From the NCBI RefSeq assembly GCF_002798015.1, contig NZ_PGTZ01000006.1, positions 496,001 to 560,000 of the forward strand: a stretch of 64,000 bases of DNA, given 5' to 3'. Every line of letters starts with the position of its first letter. Position 1 is the stretch's first letter. The notes beneath the pieces are model-generated. The model had not been told where the DNA came from. It worked only from the letters and a program-made list of their open reading frames with translations, and did no database searches. Positions 24,718 through 35,005 of the stretch are shown here, one piece after another. Both the position numbers and the translations under genes were made by a program. Origin of the DNA: Luteimicrobium subarcticum. GTDB taxonomy: Bacteria; Actinomycetota; Actinomycetes; Actinomycetales; Cellulomonadaceae.

Positions 24718-26049
24718 GTGAGCGCTGGAACCCGGGTCTACGTCGCCCGGCTCGCCGGGACGGCCGTCTTCGACCCCAACGGTGATCAGGTCGGACGTGT
24801 CCGCGACGTGGTCGTGCTGCTGCGGCCGCAGGGCGCGCCGCGTGCCGTGGGGCTCGTGGTCGAGGTCGCGGCCCGGCGCCGCGTCTTCCTCCCGTTGACG
24901 CGCGTGACGAGCGTCGACGCAGGGCAGGTCATCTCGACGGGGCTGCTCAACATGCGCCGGTTCGAGCAGCGGCCGCACGAGACGCTCGCGGTGGGCGAGC
25001 TGCTGGAGCGCACGGTGACGCTGCGCGACGGGACGGGTGACGCGACGGTCGAGGACCTGTCGATCGCGCAGACGCGCACGGGCGACTGGTTCGTCGACAA
25101 GCTGTTCGTGCGGCACCGCGTGGCCCACAAGGGCCCGCTGGGGATCCGCCGTCGGGGCGACAGCCGGGTGGTCGACGTCGGCGACGTCACCGGGCTCGCC
25201 GGTGGCGGGCCCGGCCAGGCGGCCAGCCTGCTGCTGGCCGCCTACGACGAGCTGAAGGCGGCCGACCTCGCGGACGTCCTGCACGACATGGGCGACCGAC
25301 GGCGGCTCGAGGTCGCGACCGCGCTCGACAACGAGCGGCTCGCCGACGTCCTCGAGGAGCTGCCGGAGGACGACCAGGTCGAGATCCTGCAGAGCCTGGA
25401 GACGGACCGCGCCGCGGACGTCCTCGAGGCGATGCAGCCCGACGACGCCGCCGACCTGCTCGGCGAGCTGCCCGACGACCAGGCCGCGGCGCTCCTCGAG
25501 CTCATGGAGCCCGACGAGGCGAAGGACGTCCGGCGGCTGCTCGCGTACGAGGACGACACGGCCGGCGGCCTCATGACGACCGAGCCGGTGGTGCTCGGGC
25601 CGGAGACGCCGATCGCGCTCGCGCTCGCGCACGTCCGCCGCAAGGACGTGCCGCCGGCGCTCGCGTCGATGGTCTTCGTGACGCGTTCGCCCGTCGAGAC
25701 GCCGACGGGTCGGTTCCTCGGGGTCGTCCACATCCAGCGGATGCTCCGCGAGCCGCCGCACCAGGCGATCGGCTCGATCCTCGACCCGGACGTCGACCCG
25801 GTACCGCCGCACGCGTCCCTCGCCCGCGTGACGCGCGTCCTCGCGACGTACAACATGCTCGCCGTGCCGGTCGTGGACGCGGAGAAGCGTCTGCTCGGCG
25901 CGGTGAGCGTCGACGACGTGCTCGACCACCTGCTGCCCGAGGACTGGCGCGAGACCGACGACTTCGAGGACGACTCCGAGGACGACTCCGGGGACGACTC
26001 CGGGGACGACTCCGAGGACCGGGCTGCGGCTGGAGGTCGCCGTGGCTGA
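24718..26049 (+). CDS. Soluble MgtE N-domain plus CBS-pair protein
   Basis: A 443-residue protein with a PRC-barrel-like N-terminus (about 5-130, GDQVGRVRDVVV), an MgtE intracellular N domain of short helical repeats (about 175-285, LADVLEELPEDDQVEILQSLE...AADLLGELPDDQAAALLELM), and paired CBS domains (about 285-420). The MgtE membrane domain is absent, so it is a cytoplasmic sensor-like protein, not a magnesium channel. The tail has four near-identical 12-base units coding an acidic DDSE/DDSG series. It overlaps the DUF1003 gene by eight bases; the pairing with DUF1003 and mrp nearby is conserved in actinobacteria. Confidence 0.88.
   Translation: MSAGTRVYVARLAGTAVFDPNGDQVGRVRDVVVLLRPQGAPRAVGLVVEVAARRRVFLPLTRVTSVDAGQVISTGLLNMRRFEQRPHETLAVGELLERTVTLRDGTGDATVEDLSIAQTRTGDWFVDKLFVRHRVAHKGPLGIRRRGDSRVVDVGDVTGLAGGGPGQAASLLLAAYDELKAADLADVLHDMGDRRRLEVATALDNERLADVLEELPEDDQVEILQSLETDRAADVLEAMQPDDAADLLGELPDDQAAALLELMEPDEAKDVRRLLAYEDDTAGGLMTTEPVVLGPETPIALALAHVRRKDVPPALASMVFVTRSPVETPTGRFLGVVHIQRMLREPPHQAIGSILDPDVDPVPPHASLARVTRVLATYNMLAVPVVDAEKRLLGAVSVDDVLDHLLPEDWRETDDFEDDSEDDSGDDSGDDSEDRAAAGGRRG
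25966..26013 (+). repeat. Four 12-bp tandem units in the MgtE-N/CBS gene
   Basis: GAGGACGACTCC twice, then GGGGACGACTCC twice, coding (E/G)DDS. In-frame copy number changes would only lengthen or shorten the acidic tail. Confidence 0.8.
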
Positions 26050-26575
26050 CCGGCTCGACCTCCCCAAGGAGCAGAAGCGCACGATCCTGCCGCGCGTCCA
26101 GGTCGAGGACGACGCGGTGGGCCGCATCTCGGAGGGCATCGCACGGTTCCTGGGCACGCCCCGCTTCCTCATCTACCTCACGGTGTTCTGCATGGCCTGG
26201 CTGGCCTGGAACTCGTGGGGGCCCCAGGCGCTGCGCTTCGACTCGGCCGCCAACGGCTTCACGGCCCTGACGCTCGTGCTGTCGCTCCAGGCGTCGTACG
26301 CCGCTCCCCTCATCCTGCTCGCGCAGAACCGGCAGGCCGACCGCGACCGCGTGACCACGGAGCAGGACCGGCAGCGCGCCGAGCGCAACCTCGCGGACAC
26401 CGAGTACCTGGCGCGCGAGATGGCGGCCCTGCGGCTCGCCCTCAACGAGGTCGCGACGCGTGACTTCGTGCGCGGCGAGATCCGCAACCTGCTCGACGAG
26501 CTGTCGGACGACGACGACAAGGACGACCGGCGTCCCGACCGCGGCGCGGGCCGCCGCGACCCGGGGCGGCGGTAG
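26042..26575 (+). CDS. DUF1003 family membrane protein
   Basis: A 177-residue protein with the DUF1003 core: a conserved RISEGIARFLGTPRFLIYLTVFCMAWLAWN-type first segment, a second hydrophobic segment (ALTLVLSLQASYAAPLILLAQNRQA) and a charged C-terminal helix (DRDRVTTEQDRQRAERNL). Two membrane spans are predicted. The GTG start lies inside the preceding gene with GGAGG at 26032-26036, so the two are co-translated. The function of the family is unknown; the partner suggests a Mg2+- or nucleotide-responsive membrane complex. Confidence 0.88.
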   Translation: MADRLDLPKEQKRTILPRVQVEDDAVGRISEGIARFLGTPRFLIYLTVFCMAWLAWNSWGPQALRFDSAANGFTALTLVLSLQASYAAPLILLAQNRQADRDRVTTEQDRQRAERNLADTEYLAREMAALRLALNEVATRDFVRGEIRNLLDELSDDDDKDDRRPDRGAGRRDPGRR

Positions 26576-26604
26576 TCCGGACCCGATCGCGCGGTGGGGC
26601 GTGG

Positions 26605-26931
26605 TCAGAACCAGGTCGGCACGACCGCGACGGCGATCAGGAGCAGTCCGAGGACCAGCAGCGGCGCTGCCGCGTGCAGACCTCTTCCGGTGAACGGGAT
26701 CACGTCCCTGGCCGTGTGCCGGGAGCTGACCCACCGTTCACCCCCGAAGCCCGCGCCGATGCACGCGGCGCCCATGACGGCGGCCACCGGGTCGATCCTG
26801 GCGACATCGTGCAAGATCAGCCGGAGGGAGAGGCCGACCGCCGCGCAGGCGATGACGACCCACCACCGCGTGCGCCCGAGCGACGCGGCAGCACGCCTGG
26901 CCCACCCGGGCGCCCGATCCGTCGTCACCAC
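26605..26931 (-). CDS. Small predicted membrane protein
   Basis: A 108-residue hypothetical with three hydrophobic segments (about 23-42, 45-65, 86-106) and a Trp/Arg-rich amphipathic N-terminus. GAGGAG lies just upstream of two adjacent GTG codons (26931 and 26928); either may start translation. No family is recognised. It lies opposite to, and between, the DUF1003 and mrp genes. Confidence 0.6.
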   Translation of the reverse strand: MVTTDRAPGWARRAAASLGRTRWWVVIACAAVGLSLRLILHDVARIDPVAAVMGAACIGAGFGGERWVSSRHTARDVIPFTGRGLHAAAPLLVLGLLLIAVAVVPTWF

Positions 26932-27003
26932 GATCTCCTCGCCGCCGTCGCCCGTCCGTGCGGGGCACGTCGAGGACGCTACAGCCCGTTCGACGGCCCC
27001 TCC

Positions 27004-27009
27004 TACGAT
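27004..27009 (+). promoter_or_regulatory. -10 element of mrp (leaderless type)
   Basis: TACGAT, then GGACCC, then ATG at 27016. No ribosome binding site. Confidence 0.6.
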
Positions 27010-27015
27010 GGACCC

Positions 27016-28182
27016 ATGCCCACCGACCCCGCCGCTGGTCCCGACGCGCTCGTCGACGCCGTCCGCGTCGCCCTCGGGGCGGTCCAGGACCCCGAGATCC
27101 GCCGCCCGATCGTCGACCTCGGCATGGTGCGCTCGGTCGAGGTGCAGCCCGGCGGGGCGCCGACGGGCGGCGCGCGCGCCGTCGTGGGCGTCGACCTCAC
27201 GACGCCGGCGTGCCCGATGCGCAGCACCCTCGTCCGGGACGTCACGGCGGCCGCGCTGACCGTCGACGGGATCGACGACGTGCAGGTCGAGCTGGGCGCC
27301 ATGGACGCCGAGCAGCGGCAGGCGCTACGCGCGCAGCTGCGCGGCGGGACGGGCGACCCGGTCGTCCCGTTCTCCCAGCCGGGCAACCTCACCAAGGTGT
27401 ACGCGGTCGCGTCGGGCAAGGGCGGGGTGGGCAAGTCGTCCGTCACGGCCAACCTCGCGGCCGCGATGGCCGCCGACGGACTGCGCGTGGGCGTCCTCGA
27501 CGCCGACATCCACGGGTTCTCGATCCCCCGCATGCTGGGCGTCACGGGCCAGCCGACGCGCGTCGACAACATGCTGCTCCCTCCGATCGCGCACGACGTG
27601 AAGGTGGTGTCGATCGGCATGTTCGTGCCCGCGGGCAAGCCGGTCGTGTGGCGCGGCCCGATGCTGCACCGGGCGCTCGAGCAGTTCCTCGCCGACGTGT
27701 TCTGGGGCGACCTCGACGTGCTGCTCCTCGACCTGCCGCCTGGGACGGGCGACATCGCGATCTCGGTCGCGCAGCTCCTGCCAGGCAGCGAGATCGTCGT
27801 CGTGACGACGCCGCAGCTCGCCGCCGCGGAGGTCGCCGAGCGCGCCGGGCTCGTCGCGACGCAGACGGACCAGGACGTCGTCGGCGTGGTCGAGAACATG
27901 GCGTGGCTGACGCAGCCCGACGGGTCGCGGCTCGAGCTGTTCGGCGCGGGCGGCGGCGCGCGCGTCGCGCGGAGCCTCACCGAGCAGGTGGGGCACGACG
28001 TCCCGCTGCTGGGCCAGGTCCCGCTCGACGTCGCGCTGCGCGAGGGCGGGGACGAGGGCACGCCGGTCGTCGTCGCGGACCCGTCGTCCCCGGCCGCCGA
28101 GGCGCTGCGGGCGGTCGCGCGCAGTCTCGCGGCGAAGCCGCGCGGCCTGGCCGGCCGCAACCTGGGCCTGTCCCCCGTCTGA
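27016..28182 (+). CDS. mrp: Mrp/NBP35-type P-loop ATPase, Fe-S cluster carrier
   Basis: A 388-residue protein. The N-terminal MIP18/DUF59 domain (about 10-105, PEIRRPIVDLGMV...LTTPACPMRSTLV) is followed by a P-loop domain with the deviant Walker A KGGVGKSS (VASGKGGVGKSSVTANLA), switch DADIHGFSIPRMLG and LLLDLPPGTGDIAI. The family loads Fe-S clusters onto apoproteins. The CxxC pair often seen in Mrp is not evident near the C-terminus, so cluster binding here is inferred from family only. The start was chosen by the -10 hexamer exactly six bases upstream. Confidence 0.9.
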   Translation: MPTDPAAGPDALVDAVRVALGAVQDPEIRRPIVDLGMVRSVEVQPGGAPTGGARAVVGVDLTTPACPMRSTLVRDVTAAALTVDGIDDVQVELGAMDAEQRQALRAQLRGGTGDPVVPFSQPGNLTKVYAVASGKGGVGKSSVTANLAAAMAADGLRVGVLDADIHGFSIPRMLGVTGQPTRVDNMLLPPIAHDVKVVSIGMFVPAGKPVVWRGPMLHRALEQFLADVFWGDLDVLLLDLPPGTGDIAISVAQLLPGSEIVVVTTPQLAAAEVAERAGLVATQTDQDVVGVVENMAWLTQPDGSRLELFGAGGGARVARSLTEQVGHDVPLLGQVPLDVALREGGDEGTPVVVADPSSPAAEALRAVARSLAAKPRGLAGRNLGLSPV

Positions 28183-28210
28183 CCCGACGCGCTGCCGCCC
28201 GGACTTCACC

Positions 28211-28235
28211 CCGGCGGGGGCGGCCGGCCCGCCGG
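28211..28235 (+). terminator. Hairpin after mrp
   Basis: CCGGCGGG (28211-28218) pairs with CCCGCCGG (28228-28235) around nine bases, just past the mrp stop and before the AT-rich promoter of the gal operon. Confidence 0.55.
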
Positions 28236-28236
28236 A

Positions 28237-28271
28237 GAGATGTTTTATTTTGTGCGATCGTGTGAGAACCT
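28237..28271 (+). promoter_or_regulatory. AT-rich promoter/operator of the gal operon
   Basis: An unusually AT-rich island (TGTTTTATTTTGTG, 28241-28254) with a CGATCG core follows the mrp terminator. GAACCT (28266-28271) lies six bases before ATG 28278, the leaderless pattern. The island is the likely site of autoregulation by the DeoR protein. Confidence 0.45.
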
Positions 28272-28277
28272 GTGGAC

Positions 28278-29063
28278 ATGCTTGCGACCGTGCGGCACGA
28301 CCGCATCCTGACCGCCCTGCGTGCCACGGGGGCGGTGCGCATCGCCGACCTCGCCGCCGACCTCGACGTCTCGGAGATGACCGTCCGCCGCGACCTCGCC
28401 GAGCTCGCCGAGCGCGGCCTCGTGCGCAAGGTGCACGGCGGCGCGGTCGCCCCCGACGCACCGCGCCCCGGTGACGAACCCGCGTTCGCCGCCAAGTCGG
28501 ACCTCATGGCCGCCGAGAAGGCCGGCATCGCCCGTGCGGCGGCGTGCCTCGTCGAGCCCGGCGCGTCCGTCGCGATCTCCGCCGGCACGACCACTCACGC
28601 GCTCGCCCACGAGCTCGTGCGCCGCACCGACCTGCGCCCGCTCACCGTCGTGACCAACTCGCTCCCCGTCGCCGACACGCTCTACCGGGCCGACGGCGTG
28701 ACCACCGTCCTCACGGGCGGCGAGCGCACCCCCTCCGACGCGCTCGTCGGTCCGCTCGCCGAGGCGGCGCTCGCCGACCTGCGCGTCGACGTCGCGTTCC
28801 TCGGCGCGCACGGCGTGAGCGTCGACCACGGCCTCACCACCCCGAACCTCGCCGAGGCGTCCACCGACCGGGCGCTGCGCGCCGCCGCCGCAGCAACCGT
28901 CGTGCTCGCCGACCACAGCAAGTGGCAGGTCACCGGCCTCGCCCGGTGGGCTCGCCTCGACGACGTCGACGTCCTGGTCACCGACGACGGCCTCGAACCC
29001 GCCGACCGCGACGCCGCCGCCGAGCACGCCGGACGCGTCGTCGTCGCGGAGGTGGCCCGGTGA
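28278..29063 (+). CDS. DeoR-family transcriptional regulator of galactose genes
   Basis: A 261-residue repressor. The N-terminal DeoR helix-turn-helix is RHDRILTALRATGAVRIADLA...VSEMTVRRDLAELAERGLVRKVHGGA, and the C-terminal sugar-phosphate sensor domain contains ISAGTTTHALAHEL and VVTNSLPVA. It is translationally coupled to galT (GTGA, 29060-29063), so it probably controls galactose use and senses a phosphorylated intermediate. ATG 28278 is preferred over GTG 28272 because a -10-like GAACCT ends seven bases before it. Confidence 0.87.
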   Translation: MLATVRHDRILTALRATGAVRIADLAADLDVSEMTVRRDLAELAERGLVRKVHGGAVAPDAPRPGDEPAFAAKSDLMAAEKAGIARAAACLVEPGASVAISAGTTTHALAHELVRRTDLRPLTVVTNSLPVADTLYRADGVTTVLTGGERTPSDALVGPLAEAALADLRVDVAFLGAHGVSVDHGLTTPNLAEASTDRALRAAAAATVVLADHSKWQVTGLARWARLDDVDVLVTDDGLEPADRDAAAEHAGRVVVAEVAR

Positions 29064-30249
29064 GCACGCAGCCCACGACCGACCGGCCCACCGGCCCCGC
29101 CCGGACCGCGACGGTGCTCGCCGACGGGCGCGAGCTCGTCTACTACGACGACGTCCTCGGCGACAGCGGCTACGTCCACACGACGCACGACCCGCGACCC
29201 CTGCCCGACCGGTTCGGCCCCGACGGATACGCCGCCGGTCCGCGCATGCGCCGCGACCCGCTGACCGGCGAGTGGGTCCCGATGGCGACGCACCGCATGA
29301 ACCGCACGTTCCTGCCGCCCGCGTCCGCGTGCCCGCTGTGCCCCGCCGACCCGGACGCCGAGTACGCGGACGGCGAGATCCCCGACACCGCGTACGACGT
29401 CGCCGTGTTCGAGAACCGGTTCCCCTCGCTGCTCGCCGTCCCCGGCGAGGACGAGTCCGTGCAGGACGACACCGTCGTCGGGGAGGGCCTCTGGCTCGAC
29501 GCCCCCGCTGCGGGCCGGTGCGAGGTCATCTGCTTCTCGAGCGACCACGACACGTCGTTCGCCCAGCTCGACACGCGCCGCGTCCGCACCATCGTGGACG
29601 CATGGGCCGACCGCACCGAGGCGCTCGCCGCGCTCGAGACCACCCAGGAGGTGTTCGCCTTCGAGAACCGCGGGCGCGAGATCGGCGTCACGCTCCCCCA
29701 CCCGCACGGCCAGATCTACGCCTACCCGTACGTCACGCCGCGCACCGAGCAGCTCCTCACCCAGGCGACCGCCTACCACCGTCGCACCGGTCGCTCGCTG
29801 CTGCGCGACGTCCTCGACGGCGAGCTCGCGCACGGGCGCCGCGTCGTGCTCACCAGCGAGCACTGGGTCGCCTACGTGCCGTTCGCGGCCCGCTGGCCCG
29901 TCGAGGTGCACCTGGCACCGCGGCGCGACGTGCTCGACCTGCCGTCCCTGACGGACGCCGAGCGCGACGACCTCGCCCGCACCTACCTGCGGCTGCTGCG
30001 CGGGCTGGACCGGTTCTTCGTCGACCCGGAGTCGGACGAGCCGATCCCCCTGCCGTACATCGCCGGCTGGTCGCAGGCCCCCGCCCACGACCCGCGCCGC
30101 GAGCACGCCCGGCTGCACCTCAAGCTGTTCTCGGTGCTGCGCGCGCCCGGCAAGCTCAAGTACCTCGCCGGCTCCGAGTCCGGTGCCGGGGCCTGGGTCT
30201 CCGACACGACGCCCGAGACCGTCGCCACCCGACTCCAGGAGCTCCTCGC

Positions 30250-30253
<4 letters not shown>
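29060..30253 (+). CDS. galT: Galactose-1-phosphate uridylyltransferase
   Basis: A 397-residue HIT-superfamily Leloir enzyme exchanging UMP between UDP-glucose and galactose-1-phosphate. The active-site HPHGQ (VTLPHPHGQIYAYPY) contains the His that is uridylylated. The zinc-binding CPLCP near residue 90 and RNRTF-like HRMNRTFLPP segment are present. The GTG start overlaps the deoR stop; its own stop overlaps the galK ATG (30250-30253). No galE is in the operon, so epimerisation must be encoded elsewhere. Confidence 0.95.
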
Positions 30254-31557
<1,304 letters not shown>

Positions 31558-31587
31558 CCCGACGTCCGGCGCGGCTGCCGGTCGGCA

Positions 31588-32130
31588 CTAGGCCAACCGG
31601 CGGCGCTGCGCGTCGTCGTACGACGCGTAGAACACCGCGACCGGTTCCCCTCCCGGGTCGGGGGCACGGTCGGCGTACTCCTGGAGCAGCGCGCTGACGC
31701 GCTGGTCGAGCTCGGCGCGAGCAGCCGGCGTCAGCGTGAGGCCGAGGCGGACGACCGCGACGTCGTCGGGCCGGGCCTCCCCGATCTCGTCGACGAAGGT
31801 CCGCACGAGCGACGGGTCGCCGGGGGCGACGGGCGTGCGCCACGACCGGCCGGTGGCGAGGTACGGCACCTCGCGCGACCCCCGGACCCCGCGGCGGACC
31901 GGCAGCGGTGCGAGAAACCCGCGGTCCACGAGCGTGCGCACGTGGTGGAGCGTGCTGCCGGGGTTGCGACCGAGGGCGGCGGCGATCTCGCGGTTGCTGC
32001 GCGGCTCGTCGAGGCAGAGACGCAGGATGCGCAGCCGCAGCGTGGACGCGAGCGCCCGGGCGTCGGCGTCGGGGTCGACGGGCGGATCGGGCAGCGGACC
32101 GAGGAGCTCTTCCTGCCAGCGCGGCGTCAT
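31588..32130 (-). CDS. ArsR-like winged-helix regulator
   Basis: A 180-residue protein. The winged helix at about residues 25-85 (LASTLRLRILRLCLDEPRSNREIAAALGRNPGSTLHHVRTLVDRGFL) is of the HTH_20/ArsR type. There is no metal-binding cysteine cluster, so it probably senses something other than arsenite. It is transcribed divergently from an MFS exporter, the usual layout of a local repressor. The start lies six bases after TAGGAT. Confidence 0.85.
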   Translation of the reverse strand: MTPRWQEELLGPLPDPPVDPDADARALASTLRLRILRLCLDEPRSNREIAAALGRNPGSTLHHVRTLVDRGFLAPLPVRRGVRGSREVPYLATGRSWRTPVAPGDPSLVRTFVDEIGEARPDDVAVVRLGLTLTPAARAELDQRVSALLQEYADRAPDPGGEPVAVFYASYDDAQRRRLA

Positions 32131-32136
32131 GCGGCC

Positions 32137-32142
32137 ATCCTA
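32137..32142 (-). promoter_or_regulatory. -10 element of the ArsR-like gene (leaderless type)
   Basis: TAGGAT on the minus strand, then GGCCGC, then ATG at 32130. Confidence 0.6.
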
Positions 32143-32144
32143 CC

Positions 32145-32162
32145 GATTGACTTTTCCCAATC
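32145..32162. promoter_or_regulatory. Inverted repeat between divergent regulator and exporter
   Basis: GATTG-N8-CAATC in an AT-rich patch, placed between the TAGGAT of the regulator gene and the start region of the exporter. It is a candidate operator for the ArsR-like protein. Confidence 0.5.
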
Positions 32163-32182
32163 AGTCGGCGGACGATCGACGT

Positions 32183-33469
32183 GTGACCGATCCCGCCGTC
32201 GCGCCGCCACGGCGCTCGCTCGTCCACCACCGCGACTTCCGCGCCCTGTGGACCGGCGACGCCCTCGGGCAGCTCGGCGCCCAGCTCGCGACGCTCGCCG
32301 TCCCCGTCCTCGCCGTCCAGACGCTGCACGCGGACGCCTGGCAGATGGGCGCCCTCACCGCCGCCGAGACCGCCGCGTTCCTCGTCATCGGGCTGCCCGC
32401 CGGCGCGTGGGTCGACCGGATGCGCAAACGACGCGTCCTCATCGGCGCCGACCTCGTGCGCGCCGCCGCGCTCGGCGGCGTCGTCGCGTGCGCCGCCGCG
32501 GGCGTCCTGTCCATGCCGGTCCTCTACGCCGCCGCGCTCGTCATGAGCTGCGCGACGGTCTTCTTCGACGTCGCCCACCAGAGCTACGTCCCCGGTCTCA
32601 TCGGGCTCGACCACGTCGTCGAGGGGAACGCCAAGCTGCAGGCCACCGCGTCCGTCGCGCAGGTCGCCGGGCCGGCGCTCGGCGGCGTCCTGCTCCGCGT
32701 CGTCACCGCACCCGCGCTGCTCGTGGTCAACGCGGCCACCTACCTCCTGTCCGTCGTCTTCGTCGCCCGGATCCGCGCCGACGAGCGCCTCCCGCCCCGC
32801 GAGGAGCGCGGGCCGCTCGTCCACGAGATCCGCGAGGGCCTCGCGTTCGTCGCGCACCAGCCGCTGCTCGTCCGGATCGTCGTCTGCACGTCGATCGGCA
32901 ACCTGGGCTGGTCGGTCGTCAGCGCCCTCCTCACGCTCTACGCGCTGCGCGACCTCGGCCTCACCGCCGCCGGGCTCGGCGTCGCGCTCTCCGCGGCGTC
33001 CGTCGGCGGCCTGCTCGGCGCCCTCCTCGGCGAGCGCGTCGCCCGACGCGTCGGCGAGGCCCGCGTCATCCCGCTCGCTGCGGTCGCGCTCGCCCTGCCG
33101 ATGGCGTGCGTCCCGCTCGCCGGCGTCCTGCCGTGGAACCCCGAGGTCACGCTCGCCGCGGGCCTGGCCGTCGCCTACTTCGCGCTCGTGGTCTTCAACA
33201 TCGCCGCCGTGAGCTTCCGGCAGCGACTGTGCCCGCCGCGGCTGCTCGGCCGCATGAACGCGTCCGTCCGGTTCGTCGTCTGGGGCACGATGCCCGTCGG
33301 CGGCCTGCTCGGCGGGTGGCTCGGCACGACCGTCGGCGTGGTCCCCGCGATCTGGGTCGGGGTCACGACGGGCGTCCTCGCCGCCCTGCCCGTCCTCGCG
33401 TCGCCGCTGCTCACCATGACGACGCTCCCGGAGCCCGCCGAGCACCCCGGCATCCGCACCGGGTCGTGA
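32183..33469 (+). CDS. MFS transporter, probable exporter (EntS/MFS_3 type)
   Basis: A 428-residue major facilitator protein with about 12 hydrophobic segments. The first segment begins FRALWTGDALGQLGAQLATLAVPVLAVQ, as in enterobactin-exporter-like MFS proteins, and the loop WVDRMRKRRVLIGADLVRA is the motif A equivalent after helix 2. Substrate unknown. GTG 32183 is preferred because GACGAT lies exactly six bases upstream. The downstream gluconokinase gene follows by 13 bases, so they may be cotranscribed. Confidence 0.87.
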   Translation: MTDPAVAPPRRSLVHHRDFRALWTGDALGQLGAQLATLAVPVLAVQTLHADAWQMGALTAAETAAFLVIGLPAGAWVDRMRKRRVLIGADLVRAAALGGVVACAAAGVLSMPVLYAAALVMSCATVFFDVAHQSYVPGLIGLDHVVEGNAKLQATASVAQVAGPALGGVLLRVVTAPALLVVNAATYLLSVVFVARIRADERLPPREERGPLVHEIREGLAFVAHQPLLVRIVVCTSIGNLGWSVVSALLTLYALRDLGLTAAGLGVALSAASVGGLLGALLGERVARRVGEARVIPLAAVALALPMACVPLAGVLPWNPEVTLAAGLAVAYFALVVFNIAAVSFRQRLCPPRLLGRMNASVRFVVWGTMPVGGLLGGWLGTTVGVVPAIWVGVTTGVLAALPVLASPLLTMTTLPEPAEHPGIRTGS

Positions 33470-33482
33470 TATCACGGAGGAC

Positions 33483-34046
33483 GTGACCCGTCCCGAGACC
33501 TCCGAACCCGACCCACCCGCTCTGCCCGGGCTGCCCGACCACGTCGTCGTCATGGGAGTCGCCGGGTCCGGCAAGACGACCGTCGCCCAGCTGCTCGCCG
33601 ACACCACCGGCGCCGCGTTCGTCGAGGCGGACGACCTGCACCCCGCCGCGAACGTCGTCAAGATGTCCGCGGGCCACGCCCTCGACGACGACGACCGCGC
33701 GCCGTGGCTCGCGGCGATCCGCGACCGGATGGACGCCGAGGCTCGCGCCGGGCGGCGCACCGTCCTGACGTGCTCGGCGCTGCGCCGGCCGTACCGGGAC
33801 GTGCTGGCCACAGCCACCGGACGGGTGGTCTTCGTCCACCTCGACGGCGACCCGGAGCTCCTCGCCGCACGCATCGCCGCACGGACCGGGCACTTCATGC
33901 CCCCCGCGCTCCTCGCGTCGCAGCTCGCGACCCTCGAACCGCTCGACCCCGACGAGGACGGCTACGTCGTCGACGTCACCCCGCCGCCCGAGACGGTCGC
34001 CGGGGCCGTGCGCGTGCTCCTCGTGCACGCCGGTCAGACGTCGTAG
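33483..34046 (+). CDS. gntK: Gluconokinase
   Basis: A 187-residue kinase of the GntK family that converts gluconate to 6-phosphogluconate. The P-loop GVAGSGKTT lies near residue 26, followed by the substrate motif EADDLHPAANVVKMSAGHALDDDDRAPWL and the lid TCSALRRPYRDVL. GGAGG at 33475-33479 precedes the GTG. Its last 13 bases overlap the end of the convergent xthA gene. Confidence 0.94.
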   Translation: MTRPETSEPDPPALPGLPDHVVVMGVAGSGKTTVAQLLADTTGAAFVEADDLHPAANVVKMSAGHALDDDDRAPWLAAIRDRMDAEARAGRRTVLTCSALRRPYRDVLATATGRVVFVHLDGDPELLAARIAARTGHFMPPALLASQLATLEPLDPDEDGYVVDVTPPPETVAGAVRVLLVHAGQTS

Positions 34047-34852
34047 ACGACCACGACGGGCGCGTGGTCGGAGAACCGCGCCTCGTACGTCTCCGCGCGA
34101 TCCACCTCGACGGACTTCGCGAGCGACGCGAGCCCGGGCGTCGCGAGCTGGTAGTCGATGCGCCAGCCCGCGTCGTTGACGAACGCCTGACCGCGCCACG
34201 ACCACCACGTGTACGGGCCGGGGCCGGGGCCGCCGAACCGGCGTCCGAGGTCGACCCAGCCGAGGTCGTCGAACCACCGGTCCAGGTACGCGCGCTCCTC
34301 GGGCAGGAAACCCGCCGCCTTGAGGTTGCCCTTCCAGTTCTTGATGTCGACCTCGCGGTGCGCGATGTTGACGTCTCCCCCGACGACGACGTCACGCCCG
34401 GACGCCGCGAGCTCCGCGAGTCGGGCCGTCACCTTCTCGAGGTAGGCGTACTTCTCGTCCATCTTCGGCGTGCCCGCGGTACCCGAGTGGATGTACGTCG
34501 ACACGACGGTCACCGTGCGCGGCGCGGCGTCGAGCTCGACGTCCACCTCGACCCAGCGGCCGGTGTCCACGGGCGGCTCCTCCACGCCCTCGGGGTGCAC
34601 GTGCCCGAGCCCCACGCGGACGGCCGTCACGGGCCGCCGTGTCAGGACGGCCACCCCCGCACGCCCCTTGATGTCGCTCGCCTGGTGCGCCACGTGCCAC
34701 CCCTCGGGGAAGAACCCGTCGAGGATCTCGTCGGTGGCGCGCACCTCCTGGAGCAGCAGGACGTCGGGCCCACGCTCGGCGACCCAGTCGAGCATCCCGC
34801 GCTTCACGGCGGCGCGGATCCCGTTCACGTTCACGGTGGCGATCGTCAGCAC
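34034..34852 (-). CDS. xthA: Exodeoxyribonuclease III
   Basis: A 272-residue AP endonuclease/3' exonuclease of the EEP superfamily, used in base excision repair. Visible motifs are the N-terminal TVNVNGIRAAV, LLLQEVRA with the metal-binding Glu, TYIHSGT, GGDVNIAHREVDI with catalytic Asp/Asn, WRIDYQLATP and the terminal SDHAPVVV with the catalytic His. The GTG start lies six bases after GAGGAT, which could act as -10 or as part of a ribosome binding site. Confidence 0.94.
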   Translation of the reverse strand: MLTIATVNVNGIRAAVKRGMLDWVAERGPDVLLLQEVRATDEILDGFFPEGWHVAHQASDIKGRAGVAVLTRRPVTAVRVGLGHVHPEGVEEPPVDTGRWVEVDVELDAAPRTVTVVSTYIHSGTAGTPKMDEKYAYLEKVTARLAELAASGRDVVVGGDVNIAHREVDIKNWKGNLKAAGFLPEERAYLDRWFDDLGWVDLGRRFGGPGPGPYTWWSWRGQAFVNDAGWRIDYQLATPGLASLAKSVEVDRAETYEARFSDHAPVVVVYDV

Positions 34853-35005
34853 CGCCCCATCCTCTCAGCCCCGGGCAGGCGCGACCGACGGCCCGGTGAC
34901 CCCGCGGGCGCGCCCGCCGAGACCCCCGAGAACGGCCGGAAACGACACAACGGGCATGGCGAGAGCGTCCAGTACGTAGTCCCGCGTAGGGTCCCGCACA
35001 GACTC

